Below, piece by piece: positions 25,511-43,801 of a stretch of 64,000 bases of DNA. The position numbers and the translations under genes were made by a program. The first letter of the stretch is position 1. Each line of letters begins with the position of its first letter. The DNA is from Mansonella perstans (taxonomy: Eukaryota; Nematoda; Chromadorea; Rhabditida; Onchocercidae). A model generated the notes under the pieces. That model had not been told where the DNA came from and did not search any database. It saw only the letters and a program-made list of their open reading frames with translations. The stretch spans positions 50,523 through 114,522 of the forward strand of contig JBAMDO010000182.1 in the NCBI GenBank assembly GCA_037074765.1. The letters are read 5' to 3'.

Positions 25511-27686
25511 ATACAACCCAGAAAATTATAGATAACAGACACTCTTATATATCACATTAATGAAAAGCTGCGTAATAGAGGATAATCTTAACACGCAAAA
25601 CAGAACTGCATAATTTTATATTTATTAAAAGTATACATAGTGCACGTATTCTTAGTTTAGGAAAGCTTTAATGCTTAATATTATCGGCATCTACACTAGT
25701 TTCTCGGCATCTACACTAGTTTCCTTAACGAAGGATGAAAATACGTCCAAAAATGTTAGAAATGATAACGTTTCCCATGTGTATTGGAAAACGACAATAT
25801 ATAATATATTTAATAATGTTTTACGTCAATTAGAGCAAAATCCCTAATGTGGTACGGACATCTTCAAACTATTTTCAAATCGTTGATCAGCCTTTTGGAA
25901 ATATGTTTTCGCACCTTACTTCGTAAAGAAACTATTTCCTACTACGTTAATACGGTCTATAAAGCATAGTTTGCTAAGAAAAATAAAATAATAACGTGTA
26001 TTACAACACACACCCTCTCCTAACCACACGTCTTACGTGAGAGATCTTCCACACGCCATTTAATGAAATCGGAAGTTTGGCGCGCAATTTCATTATATCA
26101 TGCTGATGAAATTCAACTGGTTATTTTATGTGCAAATTCTCATCCCAAATCTTGTTTGAAGAAATGAAAATACGATCTAATTCGTGTTTCCTGGATTGAG
26201 GGGATATGATATTTCCAGAAATGAAAACTAACTAATGTGAAAAAATAAACAAGTATTAATTGTTTTTTCTAAAATTTTACCATACATAAATTTATACTCG
26301 TGCACATACGCACGCATCACACCATATAAAGATATACACACACCTTTGAGAACACAAAGTGGCAACAATATTAGCTCTCACAAATATATTTAGCTATATT
26401 ACGTTATTAAAATATCAATTATTTGGTTATCGGAATCTTGAAAATAAAAAAATGTACTTTAAAATAAATATCAGCTTCTGAAATTTTCAAATTAATTTTT
26501 CTAATAAATTAAATTTACTGTTTCTAAACTATCACAATAATATCACCAATTCAAAGCAAATTAATGTTTAATGTTACATTTGTTTAATGAGGTTTTTTTC
26601 TTTTTCTTGCTTTTCCCTAATTGAAAAAAAGAAATTATTTAGAAGATAGTGAATTTGTCAAAGTGGTATAAGTTACAGTAATAAAATTAATAGCAATAAT
26701 AATGTATGCCGATTTCGCCAAGTTTATTTTGGGTAATTCAAATTCTCTCAGAATAACTGCAGGTATCATAACAAATATCATTTTCATTACAATCATGTAC
26801 GGAACACATCATCATTATTATTAGTGTCAGCATTATTATTAACATGGATCGCAGATGTCATCATTATCATTGTTTTTGCAATTGTCATGGGTGCGGCATA
26901 ATCATCATTATTGTATATAAATAATGTAGTTTCATTAAGATGTAATTCATCTTTTTGAATATTTAAACAACGGGTCATCTTTCATTTCATTTCAGATTTC
27001 ATCTTTGTTCTTTTTTTCTTTGTTGTTGTAATATTTACAAAATGGAAGTTAAATTTCATAAAGTTTAATTTTTATCCTAATACAAGAAATCACTTTTGTA
27101 ATAAGCAGCGACCCTCTTACTGTTCAAATTTTATGATTAAAAGGAAAATAATAATAATACAACAGAACAAATTAAGAAAGGATCTATCATTCAGTTGAAA
27201 CTTATTTCTTTCAAAATTTATTCCTTCCATTTTCAGATATATCTTCGAAATATATAAAATTAGCTTCTAATTTTATGCGTAATTAGTTTGTTTTTTAAAT
27301 TAACAACAACTATTTATAAAACTGAAATCACAAATTTTTTTTTCCTCTCATAAAGTCTAAGAAGATACATTTGTTAAGATTAGAAATTAAAATGTACGAT
27401 TTATTAAAAATACCGGCCTATATAAATTACCACTTTTTGTTTGAATTATATAAAATGTCCCGAAATTTTTTCGAATAACGTTTCATTTCTTTTCAAATTA
27501 TTTCACATATAAAGAGATTAGTCGAGAAATGAGTTAAATCTTCCTTCGCTGAAGCAAAGTATTAACATTATTTGATCCATTCCTCTTTTTTCCTTCATTT
27601 TAAACTTTTTAGTGTTTAAAACTTAAAATCAATTGAGATTGTTGAAAAAGCGAGAAGTGACAATCAAATGATTTCAATAATTTGTT
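25511..27686. other. Intergenic, AT-rich
   Basis: About 2.2 kb with no gene seen. It contains a 20-bp direct tandem repeat (25684-25723) and an ATT/CAT-rich low-complexity stretch (about 26805-26920). It covers the 5' flank of KNL-2 and the 3' flank of the zinc-finger gene. Confidence 0.6.
25684..25723 (+). repeat. 20-bp direct tandem repeat
   Basis: TCGGCATCTACACTAGTTTC occurs twice back to back. Confidence 0.95.
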
Positions 27687-30600
27687 TCAGCGTTTGATTG
27701 GTTCAAATGACTGTATTTTAGTACGGAATATTTGAGAGTGTGTACGCATATGTGTGTGAAGATTTGAGGCCCGATTGAATGCTTTCTCGCATATGGAACA
27801 GATGTAAGGTTTCACCTGAAACTAAGATCTAATTTTTTTTGAAAGATATATCTTGCCCTCCACACCACAATTATCTTTATTTGTTATGGTAATTCATGAA
27901 CAATAAGTACAGTGCTTACAGTTGTCACTGTTGTCAGTAATTATATCGTTTTCTGTTTAATTTAATCAAGTCGTTTTTGCTTCAGTTTTTTAGTAATATA
28001 ATGAACATAGTTTACCGTTGTATGGGTAAGACGATGACGGGTTAAATTGCCTGGTTGTCGAAATGCTCGACCACAATGATCACAGTGAAACGGTTTTTCA
28101 CCAGTATGAATTCTCTGTTGAATATAAACAAACGGAAAAATATTAAACATTTCAATATAAAAACTAAATAGTCAAAGGGTAACAGGGTTGCGCGATTACC
28201 AGTGATATAATAACATTTTTTGTTATTATAATTATTTGCTTGAGTAATCTCAGCAAGAAATTCTTTGAAAATAAATTTAAAAATCCGATGAAAGTTTTTA
28301 GCATAATGATCAAAATTTCATTGAAGTTCTATATCATGTTAATAAAATTGGAGAAAAGGTAAACTTCAGAATTATTTAATTCCATGCTTACTTTGTTTCC
28401 CATACTATTTTTAAAACACTTTTAGCATTTATATACTAGTTTATAAATGATAATATATAATTGCTAATTTATAAGCAATAATGAATGATGTTAACTGATA
28501 ATGGAACACTCAATTTGAATTCCAAGTCTTTTCTAAGAATGCTTTGGAATCTGATCGAAGAATTCAAATACCATATGAGGAAACTATATGCTTGAAATGG
28601 ATTAATCAAGCTTCATTTGTGCATCGAAACTTGTGCATCGTTTTCCTTTTTTTCATCGTCGAATCGACAGCAAATTTCCAAGGCTCATTTTTTTTGATTT
28701 AAATTTCTCTTCCTACTTCTTATCGAAAAAGATGGAAATGACAGAAATTGCCAATGATGGGAAAGATAAGGGGATTGATTGGGAGACACTAACTACGCAA
28801 GGTTTAAAAGTAACAAGAGAAAGCTCATCTTTTTAGCACAAAACTTATTTTTGCATAATTTATGAAATCATTAGGCTTTTTGCTAGCCATACGGCGAGGA
28901 GTGTTATTGTTTGATCATGAGAAGGCTATTTCAAACTCATCCTTATTGCTGGTGAGAATTTCCTTTGGCACTTCGTTTCATTTCTCTTTCTTTCTTGTCC
29001 ATTCATTATTTATGAAACTTCACCAACATTTTCAATCCTTCCCTCCAATGATATCGTATTCTCCATATCTCTCTATTATTAAAGAAAAGAAAAAAATTCG
29101 TATGTCACCTTATGTGTCACCAATGTATTACTTCGGCTAAATGCTTTATCACAAATATCGCAACGATATTTTTTAACAGTTGCTTGATTTTGATTCCTCA
29201 TCTTCAGAAAACGATGTCGCTGTTGGTATATGCTTGCTAAAATTTTTGTAACATTTCAATCATATCATTTTTGTCAAAAATTTTTTATAAACTTTTTGAA
29301 AAAAAAATCTCATTTTTGTCCAGAAATCTTTAACCATTATTTAAATTTAGTTTTGTTGATTGCTTATATTAATCAGTTATAAGAAATAAAATCAAAGAAA
29401 CTGATCAATCGTTCAATTATTTTTCTTCTCACAACATTTTTTTTCATAACTGCATATATAAAATCTAACATTGCACATTTTTGAATAAATTGAAAGAAGA
29501 AAACAAAAGAATTCGAATAAAATAGGAGTTTAAAATAAAAAATTTCACACTCAGCAAAGCAATTTCATTGCCAAAATTTTTTAAACAAAATACCAATTTT
29601 AGAGAAAAGCAAAAATTACTTTGATTAGATGAAAGTTGCTCGCTGATAGCTTTCGCTGAAGTAGATGGTGATAATTGTGATGTTGATGTGGATAATAATG
29701 ATGATGCGGAGAAATGCTGCACTGCAGCTTGCTGCATTTGCAGAAGTTGATAACGAGTGTTCATCAGTTGTGATAAGCATGGTGTACTGTATGATGATAA
29801 AGCCTGTAATTATACAAAATAGCGTAGGAAAACTAAAACAATATCTGGTACCAAATAATGAATATTCAGTTTGATATGATCCTGTTGTAACAAAACTAAG
29901 ACAGGTTAAACTATTTGTAAGACAAGCCATAACCTACTCTCATGATTATTTGTGTAATTATGAAATAGCCATAAGTTCAGAGTATTTTTGCTTTCATAAT
30001 TGGCTATGAAAGTGCACATAATATAAAAGATAATAAGGAAGATGTAAATAAAAAGAAAATGTTTCATCAAAATGAAAGATGAAAAATGATGACCACACAA
30101 AATTTTAATGAATTACGAAATGAAAAAGATAATAAAGAAATTGTGAATAGTTTTAAAATAATTTTTAGACAATCAAGTGACAAATTCACAGACTATTGAT
30201 AGAAAATAAAAGCAATTGTAACCAAAAGCTTAAATTCTTAAACTGAACTGAGTAATTTGAAATAAATGGAAATAGAAAATTAAGATGTCCAATATTATTT
30301 AATTACAAGTATTACAATAATTATTAAAATAGTTTTGATTACGGATTGAATACATTATTTGATTATATATTTTTTGCTATATTCTTAACAATTCATAGTA
30401 CTGTCATCTAGTGAAAACTACCTGCAAATGCGCTGGTAGCACCATTCTGCGCAAAAAATACTGAGATAATTCATTACTCGGGAAGTTTGGTAATTGATTT
30501 CGAATAATTGGCATTGGTAGCGATCTTCTCCAAGGTGCTCCATCTGATTTTAGCATTACATTTCGCAGCTTCTCTTTCTTATCTGAACGCTCTGGCATAT

Positions 30601-30940
30601 CACGCTTCAACTTTCTGCAATTCCGAATTATTTTGTCATTGCTGCATCAAATTCTTAGCTGTTATTTGCATAGAGTTTAGAATTAACAGTAAAAAAAGAA
30701 ATAGAACTTGATTGTAAGAAATTGACAATAATGAATTTTTGAAGAAAAGAATACAATATAGAATCCAGTAATGCTTTTTAGAAAAATTAGTCATTTCAAA
30801 GCAATGACCAGATTGCTTTTCATTTAAATAAAAAAAAAAAATTGCTTCAATATGTTGAGTTTTTCTCATTTTTTGCGCAGTTCTAATATATTACAAATCT
30901 TCCTTAATTTTAATGCAACATGACGTTCCGTTCATCTCTT
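27687..30940 (-). CDS. C2H2 zinc-finger protein, three C-terminal fingers
   Basis: Six exons on the minus strand, about 257 aa: 30940-30895 (ATG at 30935), 30614-30422, 29803-29620, 29236-29109, 28114-28016, 27815-27687. The N-terminal half is basic, then Gln/Ser-rich ([23 protein letters not shown]) with no domain. Three C2H2 fingers sit at about residues 165-185 ([11 protein letters not shown]), 193-213 ([13 protein letters not shown], after a TGEKPF linker) and 221-241 ([13 protein letters not shown]), followed by 16 residues to the stop. It is presumably a sequence-specific DNA-binding transcription factor. Finger order loosely recalls FEZ/GFI-type proteins, but I do not recognise an orthologue. 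The 5' end is uncertain: a separate conserved-looking first exon at 31138-31236 does not fit the same phase. Confidence 0.8.
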
Positions 30941-30948
30941 CTGAATCA
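30941..30948 (-). promoter_or_regulatory. Candidate spliced-leader acceptor, zinc-finger gene
   Basis: On the minus strand, GTGATTCAG ends five bases before ATG 30935. If it is not a trans-splice site, it is an ordinary acceptor for an unseen upstream exon. Confidence 0.35.
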
Positions 30949-31137
30949 CTTTTTCAAATTATTTAAATTCGAAGAATATTCAGCAGAAACTTTAATGTGA
31001 CATTACTGAAAATGGAAATCATATCAACACTTTAAAAACGAACAATTTTTAAAATTTCCAAAAAACACTGAAAATTTTATTAAAGGCAATAAAAAAAAGG
31101 AAAATGACCGAAATGTTTCGCATTCCTTGTTGATTAC

Positions 31138-31236
31138 TTCCCTAGTTTTGACAGTGTCGCAATTTATTGTCTTCATATCATTCGTATCGCAATCATCTAG
31201 TAATGACGCGATCAAATATGTTTTTCTTCGTGGCAT
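31138..31236 (-). CDS. Possible alternative first exon of the zinc-finger gene
   Basis: It opens with ATG and encodes 33 residues beginning MPRRKTYLIASLLDD, then a good GTAATC donor at 31137. The YLIASLLDD stretch resembles a short hydrophobic repressor-type motif (eh1-like), which suits a zinc-finger factor. It ends in phase 0, whereas the next two recognised exons need other phases, so a connecting exon is missing or the exon is spurious. Confidence 0.35.
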
Positions 31237-34200
31237 TCTTTTTTCGTACCCTATCCGGAAATTCCCCTTCCGGAAATTTTTAACTTCCTTTCTTCTATAT
31301 TTGTTATTTTAGGTAACCTAAAAATTATAGTTCTTTTCTTCTTGAAAATAAAATGAATATAATGTGTTTTATGATGTTCAACAAATAGCTTTTAAAATGA
31401 CAATCATCAAAAGTAAAAACAAATATTAATTGTCCCAACGTAATTTTTATAGAAATAAAGATAATTATTTCAGTATATTCCATTTTACGTACATCGATAG
31501 TATGAGGATTCAAGGGCAGATTAGCTGAATATCATTCAGGACAGATGGCATTAGAGAAGTTTAAGAGAAATCAAACTATGCAGATATTATCGAAAAAGGA
31601 TAATATTTGGGTTGAAAGCCAAACTGTCGAAATATTGTTTGGAAGCGTAGCACGGTAGTTGCAAGCAAAACTATTAAAATAGTATTTGGATTTAACGCCA
31701 AATTATTCGATTAACAAAAAAATAAACAAGTGGCTTAGGATAATTTATAAGAATAAAATTCACATAATGGCTAAGCCTGCTTCGTCTTGTTATTATAACC
31801 GAAATTATATGGAAGTTTCAAAATTACGGTAAAAGTAAGGAAGTGAAGGCAGGGAAAAATGATAGGATAAGAGGAAAGATGAGCAAGGGCGGGGAAGCTG
31901 ATTAAAAAGGAAAAATAAGTTGATTTGATGAATTATAGAGAGACTTAATGGTAAAAGAAATAAGCAGCAGTAGTAGCATTAAAGTGCAATATTCCGGAGA
32001 GGTTTTCAGCAAGGAGAAATAGGAAAGGCTTAACTAAACAGCGTTTTCTTCATGGCTACAGTAATCTTTTCATTCAGCTTTTGCATTTTATAACGTAAAA
32101 TAACCGCTTACAATATATCACTGCTGTTTATCCATACATTTTTCGGAATATATATTACTGAATATTAAATCGAAATAATGAAATATAAAATCATTTGTCT
32201 ATTTTATTGATAATATAATATGCAACTTAATATTGTCAAATTTGAGCAATTGTGGAAAAAAAGATAGCAAATTTGAACTGATTATAAATTTTGAACAAAT
32301 AATACTCCACGCATCAATTCTTAATTATCACAAATACTTAATTTTTAATTTGTCATCATATTAATTAATTCCGCTAATTATATCTCTTTATTGCCGTCAA
32401 GCTATGATTATCAAAGCATTTTTAAGTGATAAAAAAAAATTACTTACTGGTAAATCGAACTTACACAAAGTAAGTTTGTTTGTTTTGTGAATGAAAAGAA
32501 TTCAAAATGTTCTCTTAAAAAACTTTTTGGAATAAATGAAATAAAGAAATCTGAAATTTTTTTCAGAAGAAGCATTTTGTTCATAATTTTCTTTTGCTTT
32601 CATTTTTTCTCTCGCATAAATTTGGACGTTACTTCGTTCAAATTTTTGAATGTTTACTAATAATCTCTTGCCGCTGTTATTTGAACGTTTACTAATAATC
32701 TTTTGCTCCTTTTAACGCAATTGTTCATTTCCATTTCAATATACTAATCAATAATTGGTTTTGATTGTTATTAATTATCAAGTTAAATTTCCATTTTCGG
32801 TATGGCACATGCTGAATGAAAATTACGTTCACGAATTATTTCATGATACATTAAAATTTTTCCTATTTTGCTGAGTTTTTCAAGAAGACAAAAATTTTTT
32901 AAACCTAGTAAACAAAAACTATCGTTCAGATCAGGATATTAAATTTAATAATAATTGCCAGCAAAATGAAAAGTGGTGAGTGACATACGATTGAATAAAA
33001 GAGAAATGTTATGGCAAGCATCATCTCAATTACACAGTTGTATTCTCACCTGAAATATGAGTCAGGTTGTCTAACAACTTGACAGGTTGTCTGATAAACT
33101 ACCGTTTTCAATGTTGTGTAAAGAAAACTATTGGCGATGACGCAATATATGTCATTAATGCCATCTTGTATACACCAATCAAAAATTACAGTTCACTCAG
33201 TCACCTGACGCTTATATCTTGCAAATGATATTTTGTACGAGTAGAATTACAAGCTAATCATTAAATTCGTTTCTTAATTTTTCTAGTGCTTGTTTATCTT
33301 CTTGTTTAACAGAAAATGTAAAAAAAGAGGTTTGATTTTTTTGTTAATTTTTTATTAAAATTATCAAAATTGCGATATTCCTTTATTTTTTCGAAATTTC
33401 ATTTGTTTTGATAGCAAGAAAAATAATTTAATTTTTATTTGCAATGGTTCGAAATCGAATTAACCTTTATTTAAAGCAAATGTTGAGAATGAACAATTAC
33501 ATCTCACTATACAGTAATATTTGAAATAAATAAAAGAAACGATATAAATAAAAGTGGAAGACAAAATACACATTTTATTAATACAAATTTTATTAATTTA
33601 CCGATATATTCCAGTTTTCAGTGGTTTCCAATATTGTAATATTCGAATTTGAATATATATTGGAATTTTAATACAAATTGAAATTTCAAACCACCGGAAT
33701 TTTAATATTTTCGAAGTATTACCATAATATATACTGAATTGTTTTTTAAATAACTTAATTTTTTTTCAAACTCACGAAACAAAATGAAAAACTGTCAATC
33801 TACAAATTTAACCTATTTCTTGGATGACAGTTTGGTTAACATTATTCTAATGTGTCACCGTTTACTCCATAAAACTCTTGTACGTCACTTTGAATCTATG
33901 AAGTGCAAAGATTAAAAGTGAAATTCATCAGTAACAAAATTGCTCATTATAAAAGCGCTTGGAAGATATCTCCGAGAATTCCATAAGTTGTAAAGCGATT
34001 GACGAAATGATCGATAATAGTGCCTTTAACAAGGTTTGCAGATTGATGTTTTGCGGCCAAGTGAAATAAACCCTTGAGAATGCGCAATTAGTCTAAGCGC
34101 ATTTAGATGCTACTGCTATACTTCCAAATTGTTACTGTTTTAAGAATGAATCTGAAGGACACTTGAGGACAATCAATTATCCTCACATGCATATGTCCAT

Positions 34201-34898
34201 TTTTCTTTTCCTTTTTTTTGTAACTAACCTTTTCATTAATTTAATTATTCATTCTTCATTTGATGCTTAAAATGATTAATGAAAAGTTGGGACAACATTT
34301 TGAAGATCAATAAATAATTTCTTTCAGTATTCACTACGAATTCCATTTGATTGGTTTTTGTCAATAAGTGAAATCTTCGTCCTTTGTTAAGTATTTTTAA
34401 ATATTTGCACATTTAAATGTTTACAAATTAAAATATAAATGTGTGTTTGATTCAATCATTTTTTGATATTACGTGTTCATTTACTTATTTCACTATATAT
34501 ATATATATTTTTTTTGCAATGTTTTTCAATTTCGCAGTTGGGTTCAGTATTTTTACATCTAATTTTCTCGAATGTAAAAAATTGTATTATGTTATTCGTT
34601 GTAATTATTATGCTTAGCTACTATCATTCGAAGAATAACTTATCTTCGAATTATTATGATATATACATTATCAATGTAAAAATTGCTAGCATATACTTAT
34701 ATTATTCATTGCAATAAGTAGATTGATTAATTAGCATTTGACCCCGACATTTCTACTCATCCTGTCCCATTTGCTGATGATGATCCTTATACAAATTGCA
34801 TCACTTCAGAAGTACCTTTAAACTGGTATAATTATCCTGTATTTGTATATCGGTTACTATAATCTGTTAAAACTAACATATTATTATGCTATTGCTTT

Positions 34899-35060
34899 TT
34901 AAGAGATATACATCTATCTAATTATGAAAATTTTTAAGAATACATCTATCTAATTATGTTTTTAAGAATACATTTTAAAATTTTTAAGAATACATCATTT
35001 TAAAATTTTTAAGAATACATTAAAATTTTTAAGAATACATCTATCTAATTATGAAAATTT
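34899..35060 (+). repeat. AT-rich tandem repeat array
   Basis: Five or more copies of a unit built on TTTTTAAGAATACAT, some followed by CTATCTAATTATG. Copies differ in length. Confidence 0.9.
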
Positions 35061-37965
35061 ATGGAATATTGACTAATTGCAACGTTTCTATTGATTGTAC
35101 AAAAAAATATTTATGCGAAAACTAGTAAAATAAATAATGCTAGATGTAAAATAGTATGTGAAAAGAAGCTATTTGAAAAAGAAGCGTAAAGAACAAAGCT
35201 GGTTTATTCAAGTAATATTGATGAAAGTAATCAAGGCACATGGTACCGATAGGAATTAGTTCGCATATAATTCCGCTTATTTTTTTGTAAACTACGCCAA
35301 TTATTTATTACTATTATTTTTCTAATAAAAATCAAAGAGAAAAAATATAAGATCAATTATAAACTTCTATTGTTAATATATTCTTTATTTTTTTTCTATC
35401 TGGTTAACTTATATAAATGCAAGTTAATTGTATGTAAATTATAATATATCACGAAAATTTCTTCCAGTTATACCAATATCGAACTTTAAATTATTCAGTA
35501 TTTTTGATGCTCATTACGGATAATTGCTGTCGCATATCAATGTACAGTATCATTAATTAATTTGTTACAAAAGAATTAATATTTTTAATATAAAATAGTA
35601 TTTCGCAACATATTTAAATATTTAGAACATCTTTAATTGAAAGAAGAAAAATTGATATGCTATAAAACTTGAAAATGATAACCTCATCACTTAATTAATT
35701 GAATAGGGAAAATCGAACACTGTGGAATTATTGAAGCGGAAATCGAATATAGATAATAACCTGAATAAAAAAGAAGTATCAAGTGTAAACGAATACACCA
35801 CCTGCTGTTAAATTTGCCACATCAGTGAATTCATCATCAAAATCAGCAATTCAAAACTGACAGTTTACATCTATTTTCTCTATACCTTCTTGTATGATAC
35901 CTGTTGTGATACGTACATTGCGCAACTACCACCGTAAATCTATAATAATACTGGGAGAGAAAAAAAGAAATGATCAACAAATTATTACTTATTTAACACA
36001 CATTTAATGCTATTTCAATGCTACTTCTTATAACTGACAATTAGCAATAATAAGCAAATAATTTTTGTTTGTAGAAATTCAGAAAATTTTTTGATTTGTT
36101 TCTTTGTTTATTTATAAACTAAAGACATTAATTAAATAAACTGGCAATAATGCTGTAAACTGATCATAACACATGTTTTTTTTTTGTTTTTTCAGACATG
36201 GAAATACATCACATTCAATTTTTTATGTAAGCAAAATTACGATGTATAAAACTTGGCGCACTTTATGAAATGATCAAAATTTAATATTTCAATTTCGAAA
36301 GTGAGTTTTAAAAACGTATAACTTTTAAAATATATTTAGCACACAAAGAAATGAAAAAATAGGGTGGAAATTTAACCAAATTTAATATTTTTATATTACA
36401 AAAAAAATAACTAAAATAACTCCTGCAATTGAATTTCTTGAGACAAGAGAGAAGCGGAAGAAGCATCAGTTCAATTTCTGGCTCTTTTTAGATCTTCGGA
36501 ATATTTGAAATGATGTTGTTATAAGATATTAAGCATGATATAAAATTATCATTCATTGTAATCGATGCGTCAAAAAGTCTTTTTTATTTTTCAACATGAG
36601 GTTTAATGGCAAGGTCTATGCATGAAGCTTTTCAAACAGCATCCATAACATGCATTCATCTTTCATTGGCTTAATAAATAATTAATCGTTCAATCATCTC
36701 AAAATATCATTTGCTGATCAAAGATAAGCAATTTTGAAGAGGTTTTGACACGCACATCCATTTTTCTCTTTCATGAAAAGACGAGTGATAAGCCAATGCA
36801 AAGAACCCAGCTATATATATATATATATGTAGCCAATTTTGATTACCTTCATCAATACACGTATCTGTTTAGCAGAAATATAGAAGAAAAAAAAAAAAAA
36901 AAAATGGAAGAAAATGATTTAAATGCATTATTTTAGAAGATCAAACACTATAGAAAAAAAAAGTGAGCATTAGTTTTTATAAATTATCATAGAATCTTAA
37001 TGAGGAAGTCTAACTTAAGACAATATGTCATTGCCATTAATACTAACTGTAAAACTTTGTTGTTCAAAGAGCTGCAGATAACTATCAATAAGCTTGTTGG
37101 AATTAATGATAATTTTATTGCACTTCTTTTTTTTTCAAAATAACAATCATAGCACTATATTTTACTTCGCTGTTTATTCATTACTAGAAAACCAGTCTTA
37201 AACACTTTACAGTGATCCAGATTTATATCATCTTATTCCCAAGAACTTTTTGACAGTCTAAAATGGATTCAAGCAAAGACGTGTTCTCAATTTGAGACTT
37301 CCCTCAGATATATCATTTTACATAATTCAATGTTTATAGCATAATAGTGTCAAATTTCCAAGCGGAATGAAACAAAACTTCCGTTTATCCAAAACTGGTT
37401 AAATTATTCTGTGTTTTATAACAATTTTATCCAGCAGCATATATTTTAAAATTTTTGAGATTTATTCAATACATAGTATAAATTATAGAGATTTTTAGCA
37501 GGTGATATTAGTAAAGCATTATGTTGCAAACGTAACATTGATTTTCTTTGGGGAAAAGTGCTAAAATAAGTAATAAAACCAAATTAGCACATAACTAACT
37601 ACAATTTATCCAAAATCTTGGGAAAAATTTAGTTTTAAATTTTGAAAACTTAAATCGAAAATTGAAGACTTAGCAAGAAGTTAAGAAATATAAAATGCAA
37701 ATATTAGAATAGAATTTAGTACCAAAACTTAGCTTTTATATTTACAAAATGCACAACTCTGTCATTGATTACTCAGCTATGTTTTTTCACTGTTACAGGA
37801 AATACATTCTGAAAATAGCTTTGCACAGGTATTTTCAAAGATAAGTATTTTTCATAATACATGTTTCCCATCATGATAGAGCGTTTTTTCAAACTAAAAA
37901 TGAATTACGGATGACATGTTTCTTCTGTGAAGAAGCAATTTTTATGGACTAAAAATGAGGTACTG

Positions 37966-38012
37966 AACTGTGAAATGGATAGTTCCTCTCTGGAACCATC
38001 CGTTTCATAGTT
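37966..38012. repeat. 21-bp imperfect hairpin
   Basis: Left arm 37966-37986 and right arm 37992-38012 pair over 21 positions (18 Watson-Crick, two G-U, one mismatch) with a five-base loop TCTCT. The G-U pairs are counted for the + strand transcript. Confidence 0.75.
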
Positions 38013-39070
38013 TATAGCATATGCAACGTTTCGATTTTTTAAGGCATTTGCTCAATAGTACCGCTGAAGGCAATAAGAATGTTTTTCTGTAGAAAATTAG
38101 CCATGGTAGTTTTGACAGATTGCATTAAGAGCAAACTCTGGAAACAAAAAATTATTATAAGATAATGAGTGGAGGTGCAGAGAGAGAGGGAGAGGCAGAA
38201 AGTCCGCAAGATATTTTACAATTTAGTTTTCGTTATAATTAAAAACAGAAAAGGATTTAATAGTTAATGGATTCTAGCAAACATTGGTGCGAATTAAAAC
38301 AAATTACTAATGACAAAAAAGCTAAATAGGTAGCAGTGATAGTGGTGATATTGGTGATGAGTTATTAATAAAAACAAAAGCAGTGGCAATGAACTGTAAT
38401 AATGATAAATGATAATAATAATGAACTGTAATAACTAAATAGACTATTATTATTTTCTTTGCTATACTTAATAACTAACTTTCGATTATGCTCCAATTAT
38501 ATCATTTCGAGGAAGATAAAATTATAACATTTCGGAAAAGCTGTAGACATCATATTCACTTCTTAATGGATCCAGTGGTATTATTTCGAATTTGTCTAAA
38601 GTTTTGTCCATTTTGCAAAAGCGAATAGTAAAGTAATCGAAGCGAAGCATGGCAGTGGATGATTTTAATATATTATAATAATACTCTGTTTAATTCTGAG
38701 GAAACGAAAAATCATAGAGAAATTAATGAATCAGAAAAGACCAAATAGTAACGATTCATCCATAAATTTGGTTCACTATGCAGTTTGTTAGGGAAATTTG
38801 AATTTCAATTGAATTTTAATTTACGAGTGTGGTTCTTTGGCGATGAATTACAGTATTTCTGCAGAATATACGATTTTTCTTATCAAAATTTTTGGAAAAT
38901 CTCCACGTATAACTGCTTTGGTATATAAAGCCACCTAATATCTCATTCAGCCACTTCTTGACGACGAAAACTTAAAACACTTTGCTCTGTGGTACTTATG
39001 AAATAGATTAACCAAGATGAAAATGTACTAGTTTCTCAAGAAATCAAGCATATGATTTATATTTTGATTC

Positions 39071-39072
39071 AG
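39071..39072 (+). promoter_or_regulatory. Splice acceptor directly abutting FIGL-1 ATG
   Basis: TTTTGATTCAG ends at 39072 and the next three bases are the ATG. It is either a trans-splice acceptor giving no 5' UTR beyond the leader, or the acceptor of an internal exon. Confidence 0.45.
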
Positions 39073-43300
<4,228 letters not shown>

Positions 43301-43301
43301 A

Positions 43302-43801
43302 TCGATAATGGTTTTTAAAAACTTTTAGGCTCCTTCATCATGTTAAGAACAGTTATGGTTACAGTTTTTCTGGGCAAAATTCTGTTGAATAATTCTGTAT
43401 AATGTTGATTTTATGTTCATTGTTATATTTTTTGAAAGATTTATGACTGTACTGCTGTTATCCATTTCCATTGTCATTCTATATATATGTGTATATATGT
43501 TAATGCCGCGCTTACCCGTTCACCAGTTTCAAAATTTGCTTGATAAAGTTTTTTTTTTTTTGATTTTGAATTGGCAGTTCGAATTTGTTGCACAGTTAAC
43601 CTAAACATATTTTACTTTTTCAACTTTTTATTACCATAACGTTGAATTTTTGTAGTTGTAAGAATACGTTGTTGTTATATCTATCCATCGCTATTTAGGT
43701 GATGCGCACAAAATAGCAAAAATATGTATGACAGAAAACATGCTGCTCGTTACATTACATAATTTTATGCCAAAAATTCATTGCGCTTTAGATAAATTAT
43801 C
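43302..43801 (+). other. FIGL-1 to ZGPAT intercistronic region
   Basis: 500 bp between two same-strand genes. It includes a pyrimidine-rich tract and the sequence TGCGCTTTAG ending at 43791, ten bases before the next ATG, a plausible leader acceptor. The spacing is long but possible for a nematode operon. Confidence 0.45.

Larger units (their letters stand above)
31237..39070. other. Gene desert, 7.8 kb
   Basis: No coding exon recognised on either strand. It is very AT-rich, with homopolymer runs. Notable items are an AT-rich tandem repeat family (34899-35060), short TA runs near 34495 and 36815, and an imperfect 21-bp hairpin (37966-38012). The right end should include the FIGL-1 promoter and possibly missing 5' exons of that gene. 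Confidence 0.6.

Noticed and set aside
27690..27725. tRNA B-box-like sequence (GGTTCAAATGA)
   Set aside because: No matching A box or cloverleaf around it, and it lies in the last exon of the zinc-finger gene.
37956..37978. let-7-like microRNA
   Set aside because: Only the seven-base seed matches; the seed is outside the hairpin stem and the loop is too small for a usual precursor.
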